Source: CAZMXP01 sp964570285
GTDB taxonomy: Bacteria; Planctomycetota; PLA2
NCBI GenBank assembly: GCA_964570285.1
Contig: CAZMXP010000011.1
Coordinates: forward strand, 1-64,000
Length of the DNA stretch: 64,000 nucleotides
Direction of reading: 5' to 3'
The notes below the pieces were generated by a model. That model was not told where the DNA came from and ran no database searches. It saw only the letters and a program-made list of their open reading frames with translations. Numbering within the stretch: the stretch's first letter is position 1; the number at the start of each line of letters is the position of its first letter. This document shows positions 1 to 8,559 of this stretch, piece after piece. The position numbers and the translations under genes are program-made.

Positions 1-52
1 CACGCTCTCCCCGCCGGGCGCCTCCGCGACCGTGGAGGTGGTCGCGCGATGA
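1..52 (+). CDS. C-terminal end of a pseudopilin-operon protein (partial)
   Basis: Only the last 16 codons are inside the window, read in the frame that starts at base 2 and ending at TGA 50-52. The stop overlaps the ATG of the next gene as ATGA, so the two are translationally coupled. Given the two pilin-like genes that follow, this is probably another pseudopilin or secretion-system component, but too little is visible to name it. Confidence 0.5.
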   Translation, partial: TLSPPGASATVEVVAR

Positions 53-468
53 GGGGCTTCACGCTGCTCGAACTCGCCGTCGCCTCGCTCCTCGTGGCGA
101 TCCTCGCGCTCGCGACCGGGGCGGCCAACCGCGCGACGGCCCGGGCGACGATCGCGCTGCGCGACCGCGCGAGGGCGGTGACGGAGCTGCGCATGGCGGT
201 GGAGTGGCTGCGGCAGGATTTCGGGGGGGCGCGGGGGGCGAGGGCGGCGGGGGGCGGCACGCTCGAGATCACCCCCGTGCGCGGCACGCCGCTCCTCTAC
301 CGCCGCGACGGCCGTCGCCTGCTCCGCGACGGGACGGCGGTCGCGCTCGAGGTGGGCGCGTTCGAGGTCTCCGCGCTGCCCGGCGGCAGGACGCGCATCG
401 CGCTCGCGACCGGGAGCGGCGACGCGGCGTGCGCGATGACGCTCTTCTGGGGCTCGGATGCGCCGTGA
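49..468 (+). CDS. Type II secretion/type IV pilin-like protein (GspJ-like pseudopilin)
   Basis: A 139-residue protein with a very short leader followed by a prepilin N-methylation/cleavage signal: RGFTLLELAVAS, cleavage expected after G3, Glu at mature position 5, then one hydrophobic helix to about residue 25. The rest is an alpha/beta pilin-type globular domain. Position downstream of another secreted-protein tail and upstream of a second hydrophobic N-terminus protein (10-bp overlap with 458-817) fits a minor pseudopilin of a type II secretion or type IV pilus system. GspJ/PilW class is inferred from the gene order and the LRQDF segment; the exact subunit is uncertain. The GC-rich stretch at 227-260 includes a double G-tract. 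Confidence 0.75.
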   Translation: MRGFTLLELAVASLLVAILALATGAANRATARATIALRDRARAVTELRMAVEWLRQDFGGARGARAAGGGTLEITPVRGTPLLYRRDGRRLLRDGTAVALEVGAFEVSALPGGRTRIALATGSGDAACAMTLFWGSDAP

Positions 469-817
469 CCGCGAGCGCGGCCTCGCGCTGCTGCTGACCG
501 CGGTGGTGGGGCTCTTCGCCTTCGCGTTCTGGGGGCTCGCCTACCGCGCCACGCGCGAGGCGATCGCCGCGGAGGCCTTCACGATCGGCCGGAGCGCGCG
601 CGACGCGACCGTGACGAGGGCGCTCGCGCGCGCGATGCTGCTGCTCGAGAGCGGCGACCCGCCCCGGTCGCCCGCCTCGTACCTGTGGCAACCCCCGGCG
701 GGTCCCGCGGTCGCCCTCACCTTCACCCGCACCGAGGCGTCGCGGTGGACGCTCGAGGCGCGCCCCGCCACCGCCGCGGAGATCCGCTCCCTCCCCCCGG
801 CGCCCCCCTCCTTCTGA
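458..817 (+). CDS. Minor pilin/GspK-like membrane protein
   Basis: A 119-residue protein with basic N-terminus (MRRDRERG) and a hydrophobic helix at residues 8-27 (LALLLTAVVGLFAFAFWGLA), then a hydrophilic domain. The layout, RERGLALLL, resembles GspK/PilX proteins, which lack the Glu5 of other pilins; here position 5 after the Gly is Leu as in that class. It overlaps the end of the preceding pseudopilin gene, so the two are almost certainly co-translated. It is short for GspK (usually about 300 residues), so PilX-like or a truncated GspK are both possible. Confidence 0.6.
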   Translation: MRRDRERGLALLLTAVVGLFAFAFWGLAYRATREAIAAEAFTIGRSARDATVTRALARAMLLLESGDPPRSPASYLWQPPAGPAVALTFTRTEASRWTLEARPATAAEIRSLPPAPPSF

Positions 818-867
818 GGTCAAGTGCGGCGCCCGCCCGCGTCGATAGGCGATGGGGGGGGAATGCC

Positions 868-1845
868 ATGCGGATCGGCATCGTCAACGACGTGCGGGTG
901 GCCGCCTCGGTGGTCGAACGGATCGTCGCGCGCTCGGGTCGCCACGAGGTCGCGTGGGTCGCGGGCGACGGCCGCGAGGCGGTGGGGCTCTGCGCAAGCG
1001 ACCGGCCCGACCTCGTGCTGATGGATCTCGTGATGCCCGGCATGGACGGCGTGGAGGCGACGCGGCAGATCATGCGGCAGTCGCCCTGCGCGATCCTGCT
1101 CGTCACCGCGAGCATCGAGACCAACGAGTCGCGCATCTTCGAGGCGCTCGGCCACGGCGCGCTCGACGTCGTGATGACGCCGGTGATGGCGGGCGCCGCC
1201 GGAGGCTCGCCGGCGCAGGTGCTGCTCGCGAAGATCGACGCGCTCGAGGGGCGCCTCGGCCGCGCCGACGCGGCGCCGGAGGCGGAGCGGCCGATCGTCT
1301 GCCTCGGCGCCTCGTCGGGCGGGCCGAAGGCGCTCGCGCGTATCCTGCGCGACCTCCCCTTCGACTTCCCCGCGCCGCTCGTCGTCGTGCAGCACGTCGA
1401 CGCCGACGCGGCGGAGGGGCTCTGCGCGTGGCTCGCGACGGTGTCGCCGCTGCCCGTCGGCGCCGCCGAGGCCGGCGAGACGCCGCAGCCGGGCACCGTG
1501 CGCGTGGCCGCGTCCCGCGACCATCTCGTGCTGACCGGCGATGGCCGCCTCGCCTACACGCCCGAGCCCGCCGCGCGCTGCCGTCCTTCGATCGACGTCT
1601 TCTTCCGCAGCGTCGCGGGCCGCTGGAAGGGCGGCGGGACCGGCGTGCTGCTGACCGGGGCCGGCGACGACGGCGCGGAGGGCCTCCTCGCGCTGCGCGA
1701 GGCGGGCTTCCGCACGATCGCGCAGGACGAGGCGACCAGTGCGGTCTTCGAGATGCCCCGCGCGGCGATCGCCCTGGGCGCCGCCCGCGAGGTGCTGCCC
1801 GCCGACCGCATCGCGGCGGCGCTCCTTGCGCCGCAGCGTGTCTAG
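868..1845 (+). CDS. cheB: Chemotaxis response regulator protein-glutamate methylesterase CheB
   Basis: 325 residues, the usual CheB length and domain order. Residues 1-125 are a receiver domain with phosphoacceptor Asp53 (LMDLVMPGMDG). Residues 143-322 are the methylesterase/deamidase domain with the catalytic Ser149 in GASSGGP, His176 in VVQHV and Asp267/268 in LTGAGDDGAEG. CheB removes methyl groups from chemoreceptor glutamates in response to CheA phosphorylation. No cheA, cheR, cheW or receptor gene is next to it, which is unusual; it may serve a distant array. Start chosen at ATG 868 after a G-rich tract (854-861) that can pair with 16S rRNA. Ends overlapping the convergent DUF2254-like gene by 4 bp. 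Confidence 0.92.
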   Translation: MRIGIVNDVRVAASVVERIVARSGRHEVAWVAGDGREAVGLCASDRPDLVLMDLVMPGMDGVEATRQIMRQSPCAILLVTASIETNESRIFEALGHGALDVVMTPVMAGAAGGSPAQVLLAKIDALEGRLGRADAAPEAERPIVCLGASSGGPKALARILRDLPFDFPAPLVVVQHVDADAAEGLCAWLATVSPLPVGAAEAGETPQPGTVRVAASRDHLVLTGDGRLAYTPEPAARCRPSIDVFFRSVAGRWKGGGTGVLLTGAGDDGAEGLLALREAGFRTIAQDEATSAVFEMPRAAIALGAAREVLPADRIAAALLAPQRV

Positions 1846-3362
1846 CCCCGCTCCTTCTTCGCGAGCACGTCGTCGAGGATCCTCGCGATCGTCGAGCGGC
1901 GCGAGGGCTCGACATAGTCGAGATTGCGCTGCAGGTCGGTCACCTCCCAGAAGGTCGGGTCGGAGGTCCCGAGCAGCACCTTGCGGGCGCGGCGGACCTG
2001 CGGGGCGGGCGTCGCGTAGATGCGGTCGGCGACGAGCGCCGCCTCGCGCTCGTGGCCGTGGTCGCTCATGTAGCCCGCGAGGATCGCGCGCGCGGTGGTC
2101 ATGCGCACCGTCGTCTCCTGCGCGTCGAGGGAGAGGAAGAGCTCGAGCAGCCCCTCGCGCGTGATCGTCTGCTGGTCCCACGCCCACTCGATGATCGAGC
2201 CGAGGTCGCTCGCGACGATCTCGTAGACGAAGGGGACCTGCTCGTGGCGGGCGAGTTCCGCGTAGTACTTGAAGTGCCTCCCGACGGCGATCGCGCGCGC
2301 CGGGTCGTGGGCGAGCAGGTCGCGCGCGAGCGACTTGTAGGGGTGCAGCACGTCCTGCACCGCGCGCACGTCGCACTTCTTGATCGCGGAGCGCAGGAAG
2401 GTGTTGAAGATGCGGATGCCGAGGTCGAGGGTGTGGCCGTCGCCGCGCTGGCGGGCGTGGACCGCGACCGCGAGGTTGACGTCCGTGATCGGGCTGATCA
2501 GGTCGTGCACGTGGGCGAGCGCGCCGTCGTAGGCGAGCAGAAGCTGCTTGAGGCAGCGGTGCTCGACCCAGACCCGTTCGCGGCGGATCGTCTCCAGCGC
2601 CTCGTCGGAGGTGCCGACGAAGAGGGCCGCATCCACGTCGAACCAGGGCGGCGGCATGTCGCGCTTCTCGTCGACGTACCGCACCACCGCCTGCCGGAGC
2701 GCCCGGATGGAACCGAGGGCCACGTCGCGGTCGCTCCGGTCGACCGCGCGGAGGATCACGTTGCCGAGGTGGAGGATGCGCGCGTGGAGGCGGCGCTGCG
2801 CCATGCCCACCGGGCGCGCGCCCAGCCGGATCGGCCGGTACTCCGCCGTGATGCGCGCGGTCACCCGCTCGATGATCTGGTCGGGGTCGAGGAAGGAGAG
2901 CACGTGGAAGTAGTAGGGCACGAGCACGACGAAGCCGAGGACGCCGCTCACCCAGCAGAGCGTGAACTGCAGGACCGGCGTCCACTGGTCGTAGGCCATC
3001 GCCTGCGCGAAGATCGCGTGCGCGCCGAAGACCGAGAAGAGCACCATCGCCGCGATGTTGATCCGGTCGCGCACGAAGATCTCGATCAGCTTCGGCGTGT
3101 ACATGTTCGCCGTGATCGGGATCGCGAGCGCGATGAACGCGAGCACCATCGCCATCAGGTTGTTGAAGGCGCGCGAGACGGTCGAGGCGAGCGTCTGGAC
3201 CTGCCGCGGCGTCATCTCCAGGTCGCCCAGGTCCACCCCGGAGCCGGTCAGGTCGACGAGCAGCTCGATGCCGAAGAGCAGGATCAGGATCAGCGTCGTG
3301 ACCGCGAGGATCGAGAGCCCGATGCGGCCGATGGACCGGTCCGGGCGGGGCTGGCTGTACAT
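1842..3362 (-). CDS. DUF2254-like predicted membrane protein
   Basis: 506 residues. Hydrophobic segments lie near residues 13-36, 68-88, 98-118 and 128-150, followed by a long soluble region of about 340 residues. The arrangement (four N-terminal helices, loop before helix 2 rich in T/S, then HDxxSPxTDVNxA-like text: ALAHVHDLISPITDVNLAV) matches DUF2254 family proteins, whose function is not established. Convergent with cheB (overlap 1842-1845) and divergent from the FHA-domain gene. A consensus TATAAT lies 11 nt before the start codon. Confidence 0.7.
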   Translation of the reverse strand: MYSQPRPDRSIGRIGLSILAVTTLILILLFGIELLVDLTGSGVDLGDLEMTPRQVQTLASTVSRAFNNLMAMVLAFIALAIPITANMYTPKLIEIFVRDRINIAAMVLFSVFGAHAIFAQAMAYDQWTPVLQFTLCWVSGVLGFVVLVPYYFHVLSFLDPDQIIERVTARITAEYRPIRLGARPVGMAQRRLHARILHLGNVILRAVDRSDRDVALGSIRALRQAVVRYVDEKRDMPPPWFDVDAALFVGTSDEALETIRRERVWVEHRCLKQLLLAYDGALAHVHDLISPITDVNLAVAVHARQRGDGHTLDLGIRIFNTFLRSAIKKCDVRAVQDVLHPYKSLARDLLAHDPARAIAVGRHFKYYAELARHEQVPFVYEIVASDLGSIIEWAWDQQTITREGLLELFLSLDAQETTVRMTTARAILAGYMSDHGHEREAALVADRIYATPAPQVRRARKVLLGTSDPTFWEVTDLQRNLDYVEPSRRSTIARILDDVLAKKERG

Positions 3363-3373
3363 GGCGGAGGGCG

Positions 3374-3379
3374 ATTATA
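3374..3379 (-). promoter_or_regulatory. -10 box of the DUF2254-like gene
   Basis: TATAAT on the minus strand, 11 nt upstream of the ATG at 3362; immediately upstream lies a double G-tract (3380-3398). Leader would be only a few nt long. Confidence 0.6.
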
Positions 3380-3453
3380 GGGGGGGGCGGGGGGGCGGGC
3401 GCAGCGATCGCGGACGGTCAAGCGCGAGGCCGGGAGCGCCGAAAAGGATAGTC

Positions 3454-3834
3454 GTGAGCTGGAATGGACAGGGCGAGCCCTCGGGTTCGAATGCCTACCT
3501 CTGCACCGCGACGGGGCACAGGATCGAGCTCGTCTGCAACCGGGTCTACGTCCTCGGGCGCGACGCGGGATGCGACCTGCGCACCGAGGACGCGGGCTGC
3601 TCGCGCCGCCACGCGCGGCTGAGCGTCACCGGCAACGGCCAGATCGTCTGGGTCGAGGACCTCGCGAGCAAGAACGGCACCTTCCGCAACGACGAGCCCG
3701 TTACCGGCAAGACGCAGCTCAAGAGCGGCGACAAGCTGCGCATCGGCGTCACCGAGTACACCGTCCGCCTCCCCTACGGCACCGCCGAGGTCGAACTCGA
3801 CACGCGCACCCGCGTGTCGGGGCTGGACTCCTGA
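3454..3834 (+). CDS. FHA (forkhead-associated) domain protein
   Basis: 126 residues if translation starts at GTG 3454, which has AAAAGGA (3442-3448) 5 nt upstream; an in-frame ATG at 3361 would add a low-complexity Gly/Arg leader and overlap the divergent start, so it is less likely. The FHA core is visible: YVLGRDAGCDLRTED with the conserved GR, then CSRRHARL (phosphothreonine-contacting Ser-x-x-His) and SKNGTFRND. FHA domains bind phosphothreonine peptides, so a Ser/Thr kinase partner is expected elsewhere. The C-terminus after the FHA sandwich is only a short tail. Confidence 0.85.
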   Translation: MSWNGQGEPSGSNAYLCTATGHRIELVCNRVYVLGRDAGCDLRTEDAGCSRRHARLSVTGNGQIVWVEDLASKNGTFRNDEPVTGKTQLKSGDKLRIGVTEYTVRLPYGTAEVELDTRTRVSGLDS

Positions 3835-4035
3835 ACCGTCCCCCTCGGGGATCGTCCGACGATTCGGCAGGGCAGTCTCCAGGCGAGCGGGATCCTTCGT
3901 TGTGCCTGTAGCGGCGGCGGCGCGGTTCGCGTCGCCGGGGCCCCCCCGTCATAACCCCCGACCCTCCCCCCGGACCCCCCACCCGATCCGCTGGCGCGGG
4001 GCGAAACGGGGGGTAGGCTCCCTCTGGAGGGAGGC
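3835..4035. other. Intergenic region with G/C tracts
   Basis: About 200 bases without a gene. It holds C-rich tracts at 3940-3985 and ends with TAGGCT (4014-4019) followed by a GGAGGGAGG Shine-Dalgarno run in front of the ATG at 4036. No RNA gene was recognised. Confidence 0.5.
4014..4019 (+). promoter_or_regulatory. Candidate -10 box upstream of the 4036 gene
   Basis: TAGGCT 16 nt before the ATG, followed by a strong GGAGGGAGG ribosome-binding site (4026-4034), so this transcript would have a short leader rather than none. Confidence 0.45.
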
Positions 4036-5070
4036 ATGGCCGACGAGGCGGGTCAACTGACGGTAGGCGCGCAAGAGATCGCGCAGGAATACATGAGGCT
4101 GCTCCTCGAGGGGTGGTCTCCGGATCTCGACGAGTTCCTCGGGCGCGTGCCGGAGGGGCAGCGGTCGGAGGTCGGCGCGCTGATCCGGGCGGAGATGTCG
4201 CCGCACGAGGCCGAGCCCTTCGCGCAGGAGTTCCTTCGCCTGCGCGAGGAGGGCTGGGATCCCGACCTCGAGGAGTACCTGCGGCGCGTGCCCGAGGTGG
4301 TGCGCGAGGCGGCGCTCGTGCTCATCGACGCGGCGCTCGCCAACCCCCCCGAGGTCGAGGAGGAGTCCCGCCTCGAGCCGGCGGTCGAGGTGGAGTCGCC
4401 GGCCGGGGAGTACGCGGTCGTGCAGGAAACGGAGGAAGAAGAGGAGGAGGAGGTCGCCTACGCGCCGCCCGGCCTCGCCGCCCGGTTGCTCTCGCGGCTT
4501 GTTCCTCCCGACATCCGCGACGCCTGGATCGGCGAGTGGGTCTTCGCGCGGGCGGATCGCCGCGCGCTCGGCCTCCCCGCGCTCGAGGTGAACCTGCTCT
4601 CGTTCGAGGAGTTGCTCGACGGCATCGCGCAGCGCGCGCCGCTGCGCGAGGTGCATGAGGGGGGGCCCGGGGGGGCGGTCGCGCGTCTCTGCTGGGGTGC
4701 GTGGAGGCTCGGCGGGCCCGTGCTTCTCGCCGGCGCCGTCCTGTCGGTGCTGCCGGGAGTGGCGGCCGGTGCCGCGCTCCTCGGGCTCGGTCTCGTCGGG
4801 GCCCTCGCGCTTCGCGCGCGGGAATCGGCAGCCGTGCTCGCGAACGGCGTGCTCGGGGGAGTTCGGGTCGCCGCCGCGTCCTGCTTCATCGTGTTGGCCG
4901 CCGGGATCGGACCGGTCGCCGTGGCGGCGGCGGCCGGCCACGGGATGGTTGCCGCGAAGGCCCTTGGCCTGCTGGCGCTGCTCTCGCTCGCGTGGGTCAC
5001 CGCGAAGGGAAGGGTGCCCGCGCCGTGGACTCCGCGGCACCTGGCGCGCCTAGCCGGGCCTGTCGGGTAG
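4036..5070 (+). CDS. Membrane protein with repeated kinase-associated-type helical motif
   Basis: 344 residues. Two tandem repeats at the N-terminus, each about 50 residues: EYMRLLLEGWSPDLDEFLGR and EFLRLREEGWDPDLEEYLRR, ending RVPE. Such W-x-P-D-L-E-x-Y/F-L motifs are found in front of Ser/Thr kinase domains in Planctomycetota and related groups, but no kinase domain is present here. An acidic linker (EEEEEEE near residue 140) leads to a second soluble part and then four or five hydrophobic helices (residues about 220-330). Function unknown. The W-rich repeats and the FHA gene just upstream suggest a link to Ser/Thr phosphorylation signalling. Confidence 0.65.
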   Translation: MADEAGQLTVGAQEIAQEYMRLLLEGWSPDLDEFLGRVPEGQRSEVGALIRAEMSPHEAEPFAQEFLRLREEGWDPDLEEYLRRVPEVVREAALVLIDAALANPPEVEEESRLEPAVEVESPAGEYAVVQETEEEEEEEVAYAPPGLAARLLSRLVPPDIRDAWIGEWVFARADRRALGLPALEVNLLSFEELLDGIAQRAPLREVHEGGPGGAVARLCWGAWRLGGPVLLAGAVLSVLPGVAAGAALLGLGLVGALALRARESAAVLANGVLGGVRVAAASCFIVLAAGIGPVAVAAAAGHGMVAAKALGLLALLSLAWVTAKGRVPAPWTPRHLARLAGPVG

Positions 5071-5172
5071 AGCCTCCGCTCCGGGGAGGGCGGCGTTGCG
5101 CTCCCCGACCCGGGTCCCCATGGGGCAAGATCGGCCCACGAGATCCGCTCCATCGCCTTTTCCGATCTAGCG

Positions 5173-5200
5173 GGTGAATGGGGTCAGACCCCAAATCACC
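5173..5200. repeat. GGGGTCAGACCCC palindromic element, copy 1
   Basis: A 28-bp imperfect palindrome with outer arms GGTGA/TCACC and core GGGGTCAGACCCC. The TGA stop of the convergent TPR gene (5196-5198) is part of the outer arm. Related copies are at 29537 and 30109. Probably a REP-like element doubling as a terminator. Confidence 0.7.
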
Positions 5201-7805
5201 GCTGGGCGAGGAGGGCGGCGCGTTCCTCTTCGAGCTGCTGCCTCTTCCTCATCCCGGTGTAGGTCTGGTCCTTCGCGAGGTTCTCGAGATCCTCCTCGAT
5301 CTCCTGCAGCCGCGCCTCGATCCAGGCCTTCCTCGCGGTCTCCTTGTCGATGCCCCTCGTCCGGTCGCCCTCGGCGCTCTCACGGCCGCGCCCGAAGCGC
5401 GACGTCACGCGGTAGCCCTCCATCATCTCGGGGGGGAAGATCTTCGACGCGCGCTCCTCCCCGAGCTTCCTGATGATCGGGGCCGCCACCATGTCCACCG
5501 GCGGGCGTCGCGGCAGCGCCTTGCCCACCTCCCAGCAGTCCACGAGCAGCCGCGCCGCCTCCTCGTCGCGCCCGGCCTGCGAGAGCAGCTTCGCCCCGGT
5601 CAACTCCGCATCGATGTAGATGTCGTAGACGGTCATGCCGGTGCGCCGCTTGTCGTTCTCGTGGGTGTAGACCGTCGGCAGCCGCGTCGCCGGCAGCTGG
5701 CGGTTCCACTGCTCGCGCGGGATCCGCCGCGCGAGCGCGATCACCCGGTCGAGGCGGCTCCACCCCGCCGCGGCGTCGCCGAGTTTGGACCAGGAGACGC
5801 CGACCGCGAGGGCGAGCGCACAGGAGTCCGCATCGAGGGGGGCCGCGGGGGCCGGCGCCAGGATCGCGAGGCGGCCCGCTTCGATCGCCTCGGCGACCGC
5901 GAACGCCCCCCCGGCCTCCCCCCCCTTCGCCGCCTGGGCGAGGACGATCGCGCGCAGCGCCGCGACGCGCCCCGACGCGGGGTCCTTGCGCGCCCCGAGG
6001 TCGAGCACCTCGAGCGCGCTCTTCCATCGGGTCTGTTCGAGCAGCGCGAAGGCCGGGGCGATCGTGCGCGTCGCCGAAGGCTCGATCAGGTTGTCGAGGA
6101 TGTCGGCGTGCAGCGACGACTTCTCGCCGGCACCGAGGCGCGCATAGAGGTCCACGAGATACTCGCGCGCCTCGAGGTGCCAGGGCTCGATGCCGAGCGC
6201 CGCCTCGCCGCAGGCGGCGGCGGCGTCGTAGTCGCCGAGCATGCGGTGGATCTCCGCCTGCGCGAGTCTGCCGAACGGCGTGTTCGGCTCCGCCGCGGCC
6301 AGCCGCTGCAGCGGGATCATGCTCTTGCGCCGGTGCTCCTTCGCCAGCGCCTCGAGCTTGTCAGCCCGCGCCAGTGCCGCAGCCGTCGGCGGCCACTCGC
6401 GGCGCCAGCGGCCGTCGGCGCGGTCCTCGTAGGTGTAGGTCGGCATGCGCAGCGCCGCAGCCTCGCTCTCGAGTGCCGCGGCCATCTCCTGGTGCCAGTC
6501 GAGGTAGAGCTTGCCGAGGTCGTAGTTGAGCGCGCCCAGCCCGAGCGCGTGCTCGACGACCTCGATCATCGGCTGCTTCTCCCCCTTCGCGGCGAAGAGC
6601 AGCCCCCGCTGCGTCAGCGCGCCGTGGTGGTCGGGGGCGAGCCTGCTCGCGGCGAGCAGGAAGCGCTCCGCCCGCGGGAGGTCGGCGCGCCCCACGCGGA
6701 TCCGCGCCCGGCTGCCGTCGGAGGCGAGGCGGCAGGCCACCTCGATCGACGGCCGGATGCAGAACGCCGCGACGGCGACCCCCTTCTCGACGCTGGAGGG
6801 GTCCCTCTCGCTCGTGCCCTGCAGCCGCGACAGCTCCTGCGTGAAGGCCTCGTCCGGCACGAGACGCGTCGCCGCGTCGGCGCGCGCGAGGCGCTCCCCG
6901 GCGGCGGGCGTCGCGTCCCTGCCCAGCGCCGCGGCGAGCGCCTCCACGCCCTCCCGCGGCACGAGCGTCCGCGCCTTCGCGATGGCGGCCTGCAGGTCCG
7001 CGTGGGCCGCGAGCGCGAGATCGCCCTCCGCCGTCCGGAGGCCGCCGGTGCGCGCGGCGGCGATGCCGCGCCCCGCGACGAGATCAAGCCTCGTCGGCTC
7101 GACCGCGAGCGCCCGCGTGTAGAGCCCGCGCGCGCCCCACGGATCGCCGAGCGCGAGCCGGCAACCGGCGGCGATCGCGAGCAGCCGCACGTCGTCCGGG
7201 CTCGCGACGAGCAGCCGCGAGACGGTCTCGAGGGAGCGCGCGTACTCGCCGCGCGCGAACATCGCGTCGAGATCGCCCTCCTGCGCCGCGAGCAGTTCGG
7301 GCCGCGCGAGCTCGCGCCACGCCCAGACCTTGCCGCACTCCTCCGCCTCCTTCCACGCCTCCGCGGCGAGCGCCGGCTGGTTCTGGTCGAGCATGTTGCG
7401 GTGCTGCGTCGTCGCGTTGATCAGCCGGACGCCGTAGGGCTCCTTCGTGCCGTGCGGCACCTGCGGGATCTGCCGCTGCCTGCCGCCGAAGGTCCAGGCG
7501 TGGAAGTAGGCCCAGACGGGCACGCCCGGGTGCTTCGGCTCGAGCCGCCGCGCGCGCTCGAGGTGCGCCTTCGCGGCCTCCCCCTGCTTCGACAGCATCA
7601 GCGCGATCGCCCGCGCGAGGTGGCGGTCGGCGCTCTCGTCGTCGGCCTCGACCGCCGCCGCGAGCGCCGTCGCCGCGTCGGCGAACTCGCCCGAGGTGAT
7701 GCGCCGCAGGCCGTCGACGTAGGCCTCGACCCCCCCGGCCCCCCCGGACGAACCCGCCTGCAGCAGGAGGATGACAACACAGCAGGAAAGGCTTCCTCTT
7801 GTCAT
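5196..7805 (-). CDS. Large secreted TPR-repeat protein
   Basis: 869 residues with an N-terminal signal peptide (hydrophobic stretch CCVVILLLQAG). At least five TPR-like helical pairs can be seen, for example around residues 36-95 (ADAATALAAAVEADDESADRHL-type A/E-rich pairs) and about 500-560 (LAQAEIHRMLGDYDAAAACG). The C-terminal 60 residues are charged and predicted coiled coil (ARKAWIEARLQEIEEDLENL). No enzyme motif is recognised; TPR arrays bind proteins, so a scaffold in the periplasm is likely. It is divergent from the two-component system that follows, and its start is 6 nt after a TAGAAT box, implying a leaderless mRNA. Confidence 0.75.
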   Translation of the reverse strand: MTRGSLSCCVVILLLQAGSSGGAGGVEAYVDGLRRITSGEFADAATALAAAVEADDESADRHLARAIALMLSKQGEAAKAHLERARRLEPKHPGVPVWAYFHAWTFGGRQRQIPQVPHGTKEPYGVRLINATTQHRNMLDQNQPALAAEAWKEAEECGKVWAWRELARPELLAAQEGDLDAMFARGEYARSLETVSRLLVASPDDVRLLAIAAGCRLALGDPWGARGLYTRALAVEPTRLDLVAGRGIAAARTGGLRTAEGDLALAAHADLQAAIAKARTLVPREGVEALAAALGRDATPAAGERLARADAATRLVPDEAFTQELSRLQGTSERDPSSVEKGVAVAAFCIRPSIEVACRLASDGSRARIRVGRADLPRAERFLLAASRLAPDHHGALTQRGLLFAAKGEKQPMIEVVEHALGLGALNYDLGKLYLDWHQEMAAALESEAAALRMPTYTYEDRADGRWRREWPPTAAALARADKLEALAKEHRRKSMIPLQRLAAAEPNTPFGRLAQAEIHRMLGDYDAAAACGEAALGIEPWHLEAREYLVDLYARLGAGEKSSLHADILDNLIEPSATRTIAPAFALLEQTRWKSALEVLDLGARKDPASGRVAALRAIVLAQAAKGGEAGGAFAVAEAIEAGRLAILAPAPAAPLDADSCALALAVGVSWSKLGDAAAGWSRLDRVIALARRIPREQWNRQLPATRLPTVYTHENDKRRTGMTVYDIYIDAELTGAKLLSQAGRDEEAARLLVDCWEVGKALPRRPPVDMVAAPIIRKLGEERASKIFPPEMMEGYRVTSRFGRGRESAEGDRTRGIDKETARKAWIEARLQEIEEDLENLAKDQTYTGMRKRQQLEEERAALLAQR

Positions 7806-7811
7806 GGCGGC

Positions 7812-7817
7812 ATTCTA
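7812..7817 (-). promoter_or_regulatory. -10 box, leaderless spacing (TPR gene)
   Basis: TAGAAT ends exactly 6 nt before the ATG at 7805, placing the expected transcription start at the start codon. Confidence 0.65.
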
Positions 7818-7887
7818 GCCTCCCGCCGGTCCTCAGCGATCCGTAAGCTTGGGTTCCGAAGATGGCGCAAGGCAGGTCGACGGCACC

Positions 7888-8553
7888 ATGAAGATCCTCG
7901 TCATCGAAGACTCCGAGCGGCTCCAGCGCTCGCTCGAGCTGGGCCTGCAGCGCAGCGGCTTCGCCGTGGACGTCGTCGGCGACGGCGAGGAGGGGCTCGC
8001 CTACGCGAAGCACGGCGGCTACGACGCGATCGTGCTCGACCTGATGCTGCCCAAGCTCTCCGGCATCGAGCTGCTGCGGCGGCTGCGCGCCGGCGGCAGC
8101 GACGCGCACGTGCTGATCCTCTCGGCGAAGGACCAGGTCGAGCAGCGCATCCAGGGGCTCCAGCTCGGCGCCGACGACTACCTGACCAAGCCCTTCGCGT
8201 TCGAGGAGCTCGTCGCGCGGCTGCGCGCGCTCGTGCGCCGCAAGTACCACAGCAAGAGCCCGGTCCACCGGGTCGAAGGGCTCGAGATCGACACCGCGCG
8301 GCGCGTCGTCACGCGCGGCAAGCAGGAGGTCGCGCTGACGCCGCACGAGTACTCGGTGCTCGAGTACCTGCTCCTGCGCCGCGGGCGCGTCGTCAACAAG
8401 CAGGAGCTCCTCGACCACCTCTATCCGGTCGCGGGGCAGGCGTCGGAGAACGCCGTCGAGGTGCTGATCCACCAGCTCAGGAAGAAGATCGGGGGGGCCG
8501 GGGGGGGCGATCCGATCCGGACGCGCCGCGGCCACGGGTACCTGATCGAGTAG
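7888..8553 (+). CDS. OmpR/PhoB-family response regulator
   Basis: 221 residues. Receiver domain 1-118 with acidic pair E7/D8, phosphoacceptor Asp51 (VLDLMLPKLSG), Ser79 in LILSAKD and Lys101 in LTKPF. The winged-helix DNA-binding domain (128-221) has LTPHEYSVLEYLL, the VLIHQLRKKIG recognition helix and the RTRRGHGYLIE wing. A Gly-rich insertion (GGAGGGD) made by a double G-tract sits between the recognition helix and wing. The gene is 6 nt from the histidine kinase gene, so the pair forms one operon. A TAAGCT box at 7844-7849 may be the promoter with a leader of about 30 nt. Confidence 0.93.
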   Translation: MKILVIEDSERLQRSLELGLQRSGFAVDVVGDGEEGLAYAKHGGYDAIVLDLMLPKLSGIELLRRLRAGGSDAHVLILSAKDQVEQRIQGLQLGADDYLTKPFAFEELVARLRALVRRKYHSKSPVHRVEGLEIDTARRVVTRGKQEVALTPHEYSVLEYLLLRRGRVVNKQELLDHLYPVAGQASENAVEVLIHQLRKKIGGAGGGDPIRTRRGHGYLIE

Positions 8554-8559
8554 CGGGCG

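Noticed and set aside
3478..3500. GGTTCGAAT, resembling a tRNA T-loop
   Set aside because: Surrounding bases do not form a T stem, and it lies in the FHA coding region.
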